The notes under the pieces: model-generated | What the model saw: only the letters and a program-made list of their open reading frames with translations | Told to the model about the DNA's origin: nothing | The model's database searches: none | Assembly (NCBI GenBank): GCA_030634505.1 | Contig: DAOWAQ010000025.1 | Location: 1 to 11,910, forward strand | Reading direction: 5' to 3' | Length of the DNA: 11,910 nucleotides | Source of the DNA: Calditrichia bacterium | Lineage (GTDB): Bacteria > Calditrichota > Calditrichia > JAJRVZ01 | Part shown: positions 1-7,097 of the stretch, one piece after another | How positions within the stretch are numbered: position 1 is the first letter of the stretch | Layout: each line of letters opens with the position of its first letter | Translations under genes and position numbers: made by a program

Positions 1-354
1 ATTAATCCTATCGGCGATCTGTACAAATCACAAATCTGGGAACTGGCAGAATATCTTGGCGTTCCTAAAGAAATCATAAAAAAACCGCCATCCGCGGATC
101 TTTGGGTTGGCCAAACCGACGAGGATGAAATCGGCTATTCTTATGAACAGATTGATGAATTGCTTCACTACATGATTGATCACAGGTATTCCAATGATAT
201 GCTGCTCGATCAGAATTTTGCGAAAGAAATGATAAATAAAATTCAAAAAATGATTCAATCTTCTCAATTCAAAAGACGCCCACCTATTATTGCTAAATTA
301 TCAAATAGAACCATCAACCAGGATTTTCGATATTGCAGAGATTGGGGAGTCTAA
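1..354 (+). CDS. nadE: NAD(+) synthase, C-terminal part (5' end outside window)
   Basis: The reading frame is open from the first base and encodes 117 residues ending in TAA. NadE adenylates nicotinate adenine dinucleotide with ATP and amidates it to NAD+ in the cytoplasm, the last step of NAD synthesis. The recognisable C-terminal landmarks of the family are present in order: NPIGDLYK at the left edge, the PPSADLWVGQTDEDE loop (family consensus PSAxLWxGQTDExE) with the following YSYEQID, then the FKRRPPIIAKLS segment and the terminal RDWG. The upstream half, with the ATP pyrophosphatase SGGxDS motif, is not in the window. I therefore cannot say whether the enzyme is ammonia-dependent or fused to a glutaminase domain. 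An intrinsic terminator follows the stop codon immediately, so this gene probably ends its transcription unit. Confidence 0.93.
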   Translation: MNPIGDLYKSQIWELAEYLGVPKEIIKKPPSADLWVGQTDEDEIGYSYEQIDELLHYMIDHRYSNDMLLDQNFAKEMINKIQKMIQSSQFKRRPPIIAKLSNRTINQDFRYCRDWGV

Positions 355-360
355 CTTTTG

Positions 361-382
361 GAAGCCCCCATTTGGGGGTTTT
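361..382 (+). terminator. Intrinsic terminator after nadE
   Basis: A CCCCC/GGGGG stem (365-369 with 374-378) encloses the loop ATTT and is followed by TTTT. It can be extended at its base by a G-T and two A-T pairs. It begins six bases after the nadE stop codon, the expected place for a rho-independent terminator. Confidence 0.8.
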
Positions 383-440
383 ACAATTATCAATTCAAGT
401 AGAATTAAGTTAAATCTAATAATTATGTTTATTTAATCAA

Positions 441-1142
441 ATGAGTTACCAGGAAGAACTCATAGCCGGCGCTTTATATATTGTCAGCACACCTATCGGC
501 AATTTGGGAGATATCTCTTATCGTGCTGTTTACATTTTAAAGAATGTGGACTTAATTGCTGCTGAAGATACGAGGATCACTTCCCGGTTGCTTAATCATT
601 ATGATATTTCAACTAAAACAATTCCTTATCACAGTTATAATCAAAAGAGTCAAACCCCAAAACTTATTAATAAACTCAGAAATGGTGAAACACTTGCCCT
701 GGTTTCCGATGCCGGAACTCCGGGTATCAGCGATCCTGCTTACGCATTGGTTACTGCTTGTGTACAGGAAAAGATTAGAATCATTCCAATACCCGGGGCC
801 TCAGCTTTGCTTGCTGCTTTAGTTGTATCGGGATTGCCGGTTAACCGTTTTGTATTTGAAGGATTTTTACCACTAAAAAAAGGCAGACAGACAAAATTAA
901 ACGAATTAAAAGATGAAAAAAGAACGTTGGTTTTTTATGAATCTCCACATCGTGTTTTAAAAACAGTCAATCAGTTTTTGACTTATTTTGGCAACCGTCA
1001 ATGTTTAATGGGTAGAGAAATTACAAAAAAGTTTGAAGAATTTTATCGTGGAACCCTTGAAGAATTATTGTCTTATCTCGAAAGCAGAAAAATTAAGGGT
1101 GAAATTGTACTGATTGTTGCGGGCAATGCAGAAAAGAAATGA
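441..1142 (+). CDS. rsmI: 16S rRNA (cytidine-2'-O)-methyltransferase RsmI
   Basis: RsmI uses S-adenosylmethionine to methylate the ribose 2'-OH of C1402 in 16S rRNA, at the ribosomal P site. The protein of 233 residues shows the tetrapyrrole-methylase fold motifs expected for RsmI: LYIVSTPIGNLGD (12-24), AAEDTR (40-45), the YHSYN segment (63-67), the SAM-binding SDAGTPGISDPA loop (89-100), PIPGASA (116-122), FEGFLP (139-144) and FYESPHR (165-171). Many RsmI proteins, for example that of E. coli, are about 285 residues, so this one is short: it stops after the methylase domain and lacks the small C-terminal domain. ATG 441 is the first ATG in frame before the core; no clear Shine-Dalgarno precedes it. 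The MATE exporter gene starts four bases after its stop codon, suggesting co-transcription. Confidence 0.93.
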   Translation: MSYQEELIAGALYIVSTPIGNLGDISYRAVYILKNVDLIAAEDTRITSRLLNHYDISTKTIPYHSYNQKSQTPKLINKLRNGETLALVSDAGTPGISDPAYALVTACVQEKIRIIPIPGASALLAALVVSGLPVNRFVFEGFLPLKKGRQTKLNELKDEKRTLVFYESPHRVLKTVNQFLTYFGNRQCLMGREITKKFEEFYRGTLEELLSYLESRKIKGEIVLIVAGNAEKK

Positions 1143-1146
1143 ATTT

Positions 1147-2496
1147 ATGACCGAACCCATATCAAAAAGAAAAACACTCAAAGAAGTATTAAAAACTTCA
1201 TTACCAGCTGTGGTTGACCTTTCTTCACAAACTTTTACCTGGTTAATTGAAGCAATTATGATCGGTCATCTTTCTACTGCGGCATTAGCCGGCGTCGGAA
1301 TTTCACAACAAATTATTTTATTGACCTTTACAATCTTACTTACATTTGTAGTTGGCAGTTCAATTATTACTGCTCGATATCTTGGGGCCGGAGATCATTG
1401 GAATGCTAATCATATTTTGGGACAATCTATCATTGTCGGCGCTGCACTCTCAATTTTGATCGCTTTAGTCTGGTATTATGGGGCTCCATTAATTTATACT
1501 GTAATACGCGAAGAACAACCGATTGCTCAAATGTACGGTATTAAATATATCTCAACGATTGCTTGGTTTGCACCATTAATAATTATCAATTTTATCGCCC
1601 TTGGTATTTTACGTAGTGTCGGTGATACTTTAATCACCATGAAAGTAAACTTGTTTATTAATTCCTTGAACCTGATTTTGGACGGGCTTTTGATTTTCGG
1701 TTTATTCGGTTTTCCACGATTAGAAACAATGGGCGCCGGATTGGCCGTAGGTATTTCACATTCAATAGGGTTCTTTATAACTTTTTATCTTTTGCGTAGT
1801 CGAAAAACTGTGCTGTTTCTGGCATTTGTGGAAATTACGCGTCCTAATCTTGATACATTCAAAACATTGATAAAACTAGGCATCCCTACCACTGTTGAAC
1901 AAGCAATTTGGTCCGTTGGGCAATTAGTTATGAGTGTTTATGCCGGTTGGTTGGGTATTGTTGTTTTAGCAACTCACCAGGTTTTTGTAAGAATTCAAAT
2001 GGTTATCACCATGATCTTTTTTGGATTTGGAATTAGCTCAATGTCAATTGTTGGTAAAAGTCTTGGCGCTGATCATGATAAACAGGCAAAAAGGGCCGGA
2101 GCAATTGCGGCATTGGTTGGATTTACTGCAGCCTGTATTATTTGTTCTTTTCTATTATTGGCTTCCAATCACATAATGGATATATTTACAGATGATATTG
2201 CAGTAATAGCACTTGGGAATTCACTTATACTAATCTTTGCTTTCATTCAATTACCTAAAAGTCTTAATATTGTATATTCAGGAAATTTAAGGGGCAGCGC
2301 TGATTTAAACTGGTTAATGTGGTTGGCTGTTTTTACTGCCACCGGATACGAAATAATCGGATCATGGATTCTGGCAATTCCATTGGGAATGGGGCTGGCG
2401 GGAATATGGCTCATTCAGGGATTTGATGAATTAACACGCTTTTTATTAAATTACTGGCGATTCAAAAAAGGCAAGTGGAAAAAATTAAATTTATAA
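1147..2496 (+). CDS. MATE-family multidrug/metabolite exporter
   Basis: This is a polytopic inner-membrane protein of 449 residues with about 12 predicted hydrophobic helices in two homologous halves, the layout of MATE transporters (NorM/DinF type). These export drugs or metabolites in exchange for Na+ or H+. Supporting motifs are the N-terminal LPAVVDLSSQT segment (19-30), typical of helix 1, and LRSVGDT (155-161), matching the conserved LRGxGDT region, with the second half repeating the pattern around residues 232-330. The substrate cannot be read from the sequence. The frame is open further upstream (TTG 1114, ATG 1126), but those starts would overlap rsmI and place a charged, unrelated leader before the conserved beginning. 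ATG 1147 leaves a 4-nt gap to rsmI and is preferred. tmk follows after 12 nt. Confidence 0.9.
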   Translation: MTEPISKRKTLKEVLKTSLPAVVDLSSQTFTWLIEAIMIGHLSTAALAGVGISQQIILLTFTILLTFVVGSSIITARYLGAGDHWNANHILGQSIIVGAALSILIALVWYYGAPLIYTVIREEQPIAQMYGIKYISTIAWFAPLIIINFIALGILRSVGDTLITMKVNLFINSLNLILDGLLIFGLFGFPRLETMGAGLAVGISHSIGFFITFYLLRSRKTVLFLAFVEITRPNLDTFKTLIKLGIPTTVEQAIWSVGQLVMSVYAGWLGIVVLATHQVFVRIQMVITMIFFGFGISSMSIVGKSLGADHDKQAKRAGAIAALVGFTAACIICSFLLLASNHIMDIFTDDIAVIALGNSLILIFAFIQLPKSLNIVYSGNLRGSADLNWLMWLAVFTATGYEIIGSWILAIPLGMGLAGIWLIQGFDELTRFLLNYWRFKKGKWKKLNL

Positions 2497-2508
2497 TTAA
2501 AAATAGTT

Positions 2509-3147
2509 ATGTCATTAAATAAACGATTTATTTCTTTTGAAGGTATAGATTTTTCAGGCAAAAGCACGCAAATCAATAATTTAAAGAACAAGCTGGTTGC
2601 AAAAAACCAAGAAGTGATTATTCTGCGCGAACCTGGCGGTACTCAAATATCCGAATTAATTCGGGAAATTTTGTTGGACAAAAAAAACCTGTTAATGACA
2701 TCCGAAACAGAAATGCTATTATATTCAGCGGCTCGAAATCAATTATTAAATGAGAAAATAATTCCCGCATTGGAAAAAGGAAGTTTTGTAATTGCCGACC
2801 GTTATGTGGATTCAACGACTGCATACCAGGGATATGGTCGCCAAATTTCTTTTGATTTAATCAGACAGGTTAATCATGTAGCTACAAATGGGTTTTTACC
2901 TTCTCTCACAATATTTCTTGACTTGCCACTGGAAACAATGAACAAACGGCAGGAAAATACGATGAATGAAATAGATCGATTAGAATCGGCAGGATCTGAT
3001 TTTTTTAAACGAGTACGTGAAGGATATTTAAAAATTGCCGATACAGATAATAACCGGGTTAAAGTATTAAACGCTGATCAAAATATTTCTAAATTAAGTA
3101 ACCAGATTTGGGAATTAGTTTGTTCAAAATTGGATTTTAAACAGTAA
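2509..3147 (+). CDS. tmk: Thymidylate kinase
   Basis: Tmk phosphorylates dTMP to dTDP with ATP in the cytoplasm, an essential step of dTTP synthesis. The product has 212 residues, normal for the family. It carries the P-loop GIDFSGKST (12-20), the REPGGT motif (40-45), the DRYVDST signature (97-103) followed by AYQGYGR, which contacts the nucleotide, and a DRLES lid segment (156-160). The usual bacterial P-loop is GxDGAGKTT or GxDGSGKST, so the Phe at the third variable position is a minor variation. The ATG lies 12 nt after the MATE stop codon without an obvious Shine-Dalgarno, consistent with co-transcription from rsmI onwards. The next gene is separated by 71 nt containing an inverted repeat. 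Confidence 0.95.
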   Translation: MSLNKRFISFEGIDFSGKSTQINNLKNKLVAKNQEVIILREPGGTQISELIREILLDKKNLLMTSETEMLLYSAARNQLLNEKIIPALEKGSFVIADRYVDSTTAYQGYGRQISFDLIRQVNHVATNGFLPSLTIFLDLPLETMNKRQENTMNEIDRLESAGSDFFKRVREGYLKIADTDNNRVKVLNADQNISKLSNQIWELVCSKLDFKQ

Positions 3148-3155
3148 ATTTATTC

Positions 3156-3186
3156 TTACAGAAACTATTTTTTCCTTTTTCTGTAA
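3156..3186. repeat. Perfect 9-bp inverted repeat between tmk and the S41 protease gene
   Basis: TTACAGAAA (3156-3164) and TTTCTGTAA (3178-3186) are exact reverse complements separated by 13 T-rich bases. The stem is AT-rich and no clean T-run follows it on the + strand, so it is a poor intrinsic terminator. It could be a weak terminator, a protein-binding site or an mRNA structure in front of the protease gene. Confidence 0.4.
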
Positions 3187-3205
3187 AATTATATAAATAA
3201 TATTT

Positions 3206-3210
3206 AGAGG
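3206..3210 (+). promoter_or_regulatory. Ribosome binding site of the S41 protease
   Basis: AGAGG stands 8 nt before ATG 3219. This spacing favours the ATG over the adjacent in-frame TTG at 3216. Confidence 0.6.
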
Positions 3211-3218
3211 AATTTTTG

Positions 3219-4886
3219 ATGAAACAACATATTATATTGGTGACTTTGCTATCATTGATTTTAATAATAACTCCCGTTCATATTACCACTGCCGATGAAA
3301 CAGATTTTTATAAGAAAGTTCAAAAGGGATTAACGAATTTTGAGAAAGTTTACAAACAGATCAATATGCATTATGTTGAGGAATTTGATCCCTATGAATT
3401 CATAAGAGCGGGCATTGATGGCATGCTTAATAAATTAGATCCTTATACTGTATTTATAGAACCCGAAGCTGATATAAATCTTAAAATTATCACAACAGGT
3501 AAGTACGGTGGTTTGGGCATGGAGATCGGCATGCGGAATAAGAAGGTCACAGTAATTAGCCCAATGGATAATTCACCCGCTAAAAGAGCCGGGATTCGCG
3601 CCGGAGATATTATAGAAAAAATTAATGGTATTTTAGTCTCATCATTATCTACCCAAAAAGTTTCCACTTTATTAAGGGGTCCCATAGGAACTGATGTTGA
3701 GCTTTCTATCAGTCGAAATGGTTATACAGGTGAAATATCCATGAAAATCACTCGTGCAGAGATACTAATTGAAGATGTAAATTATAGTGATTTTATTGAA
3801 AATAATATTGCCTATGTTAGATTAACAGGTTTTACAGATAAAGCTGAAGAAGAGCTCATCAATGCAATTAATGACTTAAAAGATAAACACAAAATCGAAG
3901 GATTTATATTAGATTTAAGAGGAAATTCCGGGGGACTGTTAGAATCCGCGGTTGAAGTTTCTAATGTTTTTCTACCCCAAAACACACTTGTAGTTTCTAC
4001 TAAAGGATATAGAGATGGGGACCATGAATTCAAGACGACCTCTAATCCAATTTTACCGGATGTTCCAATGGTCGTGCTGGTAGATGGAGGAAGTGCAAGT
4101 GCCTCAGAAATAGTTGCCGGAGCTTTGCAGGATATTGACAGAGCTATCATTCTCGGTTCAGAAACTTTTGGAAAAGGTTTAGTACAAAAGGTTTATAATA
4201 TAGATAATAGTATAAATACAAAATTAAAAATCACTACAGCCAAGTATTATATTCCAAGTGGGCGCTGCATTCAGAAATATGATTATACAAAGGAAAATGG
4301 TGTCTTCGCTACGAAAGATTCAAGTATTTCAGATGATGCGCCGCCCCATGAATTTTATACCATCAATAAACGTAAAGTTTTTGAAAAGGGCGGTATTTCT
4401 CCTGATGTAGATATAAAGGATTCCGATTTATCAAACCTGGCTTTTGAATTATACCGGCAAAGTGTGTTTTTTAATTTTTCCGTAAAATATCAACAGGATA
4501 ATCCTAATTGGAGTGGTGAATTTAAAATTAACGATCAAATACTTAATGAATTTTTTGCCTATGCAAACGATATTGAATTTAGTTATGAAATTGAAGGAGA
4601 AGAAAATTTAGAAAAATTTATCGAAATCGCTGAAAAAAATAGTATCCGCGAAGATTTAATAATATCCGCAAAAATTTTATTAGATAGTTTGCAAAATTAT
4701 AAAAATAACGATATAGTAAATCATAGAGAAGAAATTAGAAATGCTCTTCTTGCTGAACTTGCTGATAAATATTTTTCTAACCATAAAAGAATAAAATATT
4801 CATTAATAAACGATTTACAATTAAATTCTGCCTTGGAAGTATTGAACAATAAAACTGAATACAAAAAAATTCTTGCTATAAATTAA
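3219..4886 (+). CDS. S41-family C-terminal processing protease (CtpA/Prc-like)
   Basis: This 555-residue protein begins with a hydrophobic signal peptide (about residues 5-26, likely cut near TTA/DET), placing it in the periplasm or on the membrane. A helical region (30-90) precedes a PDZ domain (about 96-168: GGLGMEIG, the SPAKRAGIRAGD ligand loop). The S41 catalytic domain follows (about 190-400), with the LDLRGNSGG motif (231-239), the Ser in GSASASE (S294, by its spacing of 25 from the Lys) and K319 in FGKG, followed by Q323. The Ser/Lys dyad and +4 Gln are as known for Prc and plant D1 protease. Such enzymes trim the C-termini of envelope proteins. About 145 further residues, rich in charged helices, extend past the catalytic domain. 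ATG 3219 is supported by AGAGG. A strong terminator follows. Confidence 0.93.
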   Translation: MKQHIILVTLLSLILIITPVHITTADETDFYKKVQKGLTNFEKVYKQINMHYVEEFDPYEFIRAGIDGMLNKLDPYTVFIEPEADINLKIITTGKYGGLGMEIGMRNKKVTVISPMDNSPAKRAGIRAGDIIEKINGILVSSLSTQKVSTLLRGPIGTDVELSISRNGYTGEISMKITRAEILIEDVNYSDFIENNIAYVRLTGFTDKAEEELINAINDLKDKHKIEGFILDLRGNSGGLLESAVEVSNVFLPQNTLVVSTKGYRDGDHEFKTTSNPILPDVPMVVLVDGGSASASEIVAGALQDIDRAIILGSETFGKGLVQKVYNIDNSINTKLKITTAKYYIPSGRCIQKYDYTKENGVFATKDSSISDDAPPHEFYTINKRKVFEKGGISPDVDIKDSDLSNLAFELYRQSVFFNFSVKYQQDNPNWSGEFKINDQILNEFFAYANDIEFSYEIEGEENLEKFIEIAEKNSIREDLIISAKILLDSLQNYKNNDIVNHREEIRNALLAELADKYFSNHKRIKYSLINDLQLNSALEVLNNKTEYKKILAIN

Positions 4887-4909
4887 TTAAAAATTCTTAA
4901 ATTACTTTT

Positions 4910-4938
4910 AAAAGGATTGGGTTGCTCAATCCTTTTTT
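4910..4938 (+). terminator. Intrinsic terminator after the S41 protease gene
   Basis: A perfect 10-bp stem (AAAAGGATTG 4910-4919 with CAATCCTTTT 4927-4936) has a 7-nt loop and runs into six T residues. It lies 23 nt after the protease stop codon. The complementary strand also ends in a short T-run, so it may work in both directions. Confidence 0.9.
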
Positions 4939-4976
4939 ATTATATTAAATTTTCTACACAATTTTATTCATTAAAC

Positions 4977-6386
4977 ATGACAAATTCATTAAAAAACTTA
5001 ATTCATCCTGACATAAAACATGTACTTGATGAAATCTATCAGGTATCCAGAAATCAAAAAATCCAAATATATGTTGTCGGGGGATTTGTACGTGATTTAA
5101 TATTGAATAAATCCGGTAAAGATATTGATTTTGTGGTAATTGGTGATGCAATAGAATTTACACAGAATATTCATAATACATTACCTGTAAGCGAACCGGT
5201 TTTTTTCCCAAAATTCGGCACAGCAATGCTTCAATACAAAAATTATCATTTAGAATTTGTTAATGCCCGGGAAGAATTATATGACCCTTCCTCCCGAAAG
5301 CCGGAAGTAGTACAGACAGATTTGTTATCAGATCTAAGCCGCCGTGATTTTACTATCAATACCTTAGCTATGGATATTACTCCAAAAGATTTCGGTAAAA
5401 TTATTGATCCTTATAATGGCATATCAGATATAAAAGATAAAATAATCAGAACTCCATTAGAACCGGAAAAAACATTTTCTGATGATCCATTACGTATGAT
5501 GCGTGCCATAAGATTTGCAACGACTCTCAATTTTAAAATTGAAACTATTACGTTAAATGCCATTAATAATGTCTCACAGAGACTGGAAATTATTTCACAG
5601 GAAAGAATCACAGATGAATTCAATAAAATATTAATGTCACCACAACCATCCATTGGGCTCGAATTGTTGGATTCCTGTAATTTACTAAATCAATTTATTC
5701 CTGAATTCGTAAATGCCAAAGGTATTGAACAGAAATTTGAACATCATCATAAAGATGTATTTTATCACACATTACAAGTTATTGATCAAATTTCATTACA
5801 AACAGATAAATTACATCTTAGATTGGCTGCTTTATTTCATGATATTGCTAAGCCGAAAACAAAACGATTTTCTGAAGAAACCGGCTGGACTTTTCATGGA
5901 CATGAGGTTGTTGGGGAGAAAATGACTTCATCAATTTTAAAAAGAATGAAGTATTCCAATGAGATACTAAACTATGTAAAAAAAATAGTACGATTGCACC
6001 TAAGACCGATGGCTCTCGTAAATGAGGAAGTGACTGATTCTGCCATTAGACGACTACTTTTTTTAGCAGGTGAAGATTTTGAGGATTTAATGGTTCTTTG
6101 TCGGGCAGATATTACTTCTAAAAATCCGAAGAAGGTAAAAAAGTATTTAAAGAATTACGAAATCGTAGTAAAAAAAGCTATTGAAGTAGAAAAACGTGAT
6201 CATATGCGTGCTTTCAAAAGCCCGGTTGATGGTAATGAAATAATGCAAAAATTCAATCTTGAACCCGGACCTATTATTGGTAAAATTAAAAAATTCATTG
6301 AAGAAGCCATTTTAGAAGGCACAATTCCAAATGAACATGATGCAGCATTTGAATATTTATTAAAAAACAGAGCTTGCTTTAAATAA
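4977..6386 (+). CDS. cca: CCA-adding enzyme / poly(A) polymerase-type tRNA nucleotidyltransferase with HD domain
   Basis: This 469-residue enzyme adds or repairs the 3'-terminal CCA of tRNA from CTP and ATP. The N-terminal class II nucleotidyltransferase domain has the VVGGFVRD motif (33-40), the metal-binding DxD pair D49/D51 in GKDIDFVV, the SRRDFTINTLAMD motif (121-133) and the RMMRAIRFA segment (173-181). The C-terminal HD domain shows H264, the H288-D289 pair in ALFHDIAKPK, and the HGHE motif (307-310). HD domains in this family are phosphohydrolases or remnants of them. The open frame extends upstream to a TTG at 4917, but that would lie inside the terminator stem; ATG 4977 directly precedes the conserved part. 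No Shine-Dalgarno is visible. A paralogous poly(A) polymerase role cannot be excluded, but no other such gene is in the window. Confidence 0.93.
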   Translation: MTNSLKNLIHPDIKHVLDEIYQVSRNQKIQIYVVGGFVRDLILNKSGKDIDFVVIGDAIEFTQNIHNTLPVSEPVFFPKFGTAMLQYKNYHLEFVNAREELYDPSSRKPEVVQTDLLSDLSRRDFTINTLAMDITPKDFGKIIDPYNGISDIKDKIIRTPLEPEKTFSDDPLRMMRAIRFATTLNFKIETITLNAINNVSQRLEIISQERITDEFNKILMSPQPSIGLELLDSCNLLNQFIPEFVNAKGIEQKFEHHHKDVFYHTLQVIDQISLQTDKLHLRLAALFHDIAKPKTKRFSEETGWTFHGHEVVGEKMTSSILKRMKYSNEILNYVKKIVRLHLRPMALVNEEVTDSAIRRLLFLAGEDFEDLMVLCRADITSKNPKKVKKYLKNYEIVVKKAIEVEKRDHMRAFKSPVDGNEIMQKFNLEPGPIIGKIKKFIEEAILEGTIPNEHDAAFEYLLKNRACFK

Positions 6387-6391
6387 TGTAT

Positions 6392-6420
6392 TTGACTTCT
6401 TTTAAATTAATCAATATTTT
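6392..6420 (+). promoter_or_regulatory. Candidate promoter of the + strand nucleotidyltransferase module
   Basis: TTGACT (6392-6397) and TATTTT (6415-6420) are separated by exactly 17 bases, a good match to a sigma70-type promoter at -35 (5 of 6) and fair at -10 (4 of 6). Transcription would begin around 6426-6429, immediately before ATG 6430, so the message would be almost leaderless. In AT-rich DNA such matches arise by chance. Confidence 0.4.
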
Positions 6421-6429
6421 GAATTCAAC

Positions 6430-6642
6430 ATGAATAAACAAAATATGAAAATAGTTGGAAATCGTAAAGCAAATCCAAGCCCAAGCTGGCAGGATGCAAA
6501 TCGCTGGTTAAAAACTATTGCTCGGTTACGGGGAAAAAGGGGAATTTGCAAAAAGGGTGTATATTTATTCAAGACATTTGATGAGGCTCATGAATGGAAA
6601 ATAGATATGTTAGTAAAGAGTTCTCTAGAGACCCCACGGTAG
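6430..6642 (+). CDS. Small nucleotidyltransferase-associated protein (putative antitoxin-like partner)
   Basis: This is a 70-residue basic protein without signal peptide or membrane segment. It has a SPSWQDANRWL segment (17-27), an Arg/Lys/Gly-rich centre (RLRGKRGICKKGVY, 33-46) and a C-terminal FKTFDEAHEWKIDMLVKSS stretch (48-66). From memory, very similar short proteins commonly precede minimal nucleotidyltransferase genes, but I know no established family name. Its last 49 nt overlap the start of the nucleotidyltransferase gene in another frame, which argues that the two are translated together. An antitoxin role is inference from the pairing and small size; a cofactor or RNA-binding role is equally open. 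A promoter-like sequence stands directly before the start codon. Confidence 0.72.
   Translation: MNKQNMKIVGNRKANPSPSWQDANRWLKTIARLRGKRGICKKGVYLFKTFDEAHEWKIDMLVKSSLETPR
6583..6586 (+). promoter_or_regulatory. Internal ribosome binding site for the + strand nucleotidyltransferase
   Basis: GAGG lies 7 nt before ATG 6594, inside the coding sequence of the small partner. It supports initiation at 6594 and the 49-nt gene overlap. Confidence 0.5.
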
Positions 6643-7080
6643 ATGACCTAATAAATATATGTAGTCATTTAAATGAAAAAAACGCTGAATATATAATTAT
6701 CGGCGGCTTTGCAATGATACACTACGGCTTTCTTCGTGGAACAGCCGATATTGATTTATTGATCAATCCATCTTCAACTAACGTAAATAAAATAAAGCAA
6801 GCGCTTCTTTATTTGCCAGATAAGGCCTCACGTTTCCGATGTATCAAAATACCAGGTTGTACGGATTGCTGATGAGATTGTTGTCGACCTTATCAGTAAA
6901 GCTTGTGATGTTACTTTTAATGATGCAAAAGATCACATTATTAATATAAAAATTAAGAATGTAGAAATACCATATTTAGATGTTTCAATGCTTATCAAAT
7001 CAAAAAAGACTCTGCGGCAGAAAGATTATGAGGATCGTATATTTCTCGAAAGATTGTTAAAAGAACAAAACCGAAAATAA
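6594..7080 (+). pseudogene. Minimal nucleotidyltransferase (AbiEii/MenT-like fold), split by a frameshift
   Basis: The first reading frame (ATG 6594 to TGA 6872) encodes the start of a minimal nucleotidyltransferase: DDLINICSHLN (17-27), YIIIGGFAMIHYGFLRGT (33-50) and the metal-binding pair D52/D54 in ADIDLLI. After YLPDKASR (about 6832) similarity is lost in this frame. It resumes in the +1 frame with KYQVVRIADEIVVDL, encoding the expected third acidic residue (codon 6886-6888), and a C-terminal half ending MLIKSKKTLRQKDYEDRIFLERLL and TAA 7080. Intact, the protein would have about 160 residues. The 92-residue product of the first frame lacks the third carboxylate and should be inactive. No convincing slippery site is present, so a disabling mutation or a base error is more likely than programmed frameshifting. 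Any toxin function is inferred from family resemblance. Confidence 0.75.
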
Positions 7081-7097
7081 CCTGTAATAATTTTATT

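Noticed and set aside
1114..1146. Earlier TTG/ATG starts for the MATE exporter inside rsmI.
   Set aside because: They add a charged leader encoded by the rsmI 3' end and have no Shine-Dalgarno. ATG 1147 fits the family start and leaves a 4-nt gap.
3156..3186. Intrinsic terminator after tmk.
   Set aside because: The 9-bp inverted repeat is real, but it is AT-rich, has a 13-nt loop and is followed by AAAATT instead of a T-run, so it is listed only as a repeat.
3443..4150. Two open frames on the - strand within the S41 protease gene.
   Set aside because: They are antisense shadows. The + strand frame carries the PDZ and catalytic motifs; the antisense proteins have none.
4917..4976. Upstream TTG start extending the cca product by 20 residues.
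   Set aside because: It begins inside the stem of the intrinsic terminator 4910-4938, and the added residues do not resemble the family N-terminus. ATG 4977 is the natural start.
6826..6850. Programmed ribosomal frameshifting in the + strand nucleotidyltransferase.
   Set aside because: I see no X-XXY-YYZ heptamer in the correct frame and no obvious downstream stem at the junction. AAAATAC and CGTTTCC are weak candidates. A mutation or base error is simpler.
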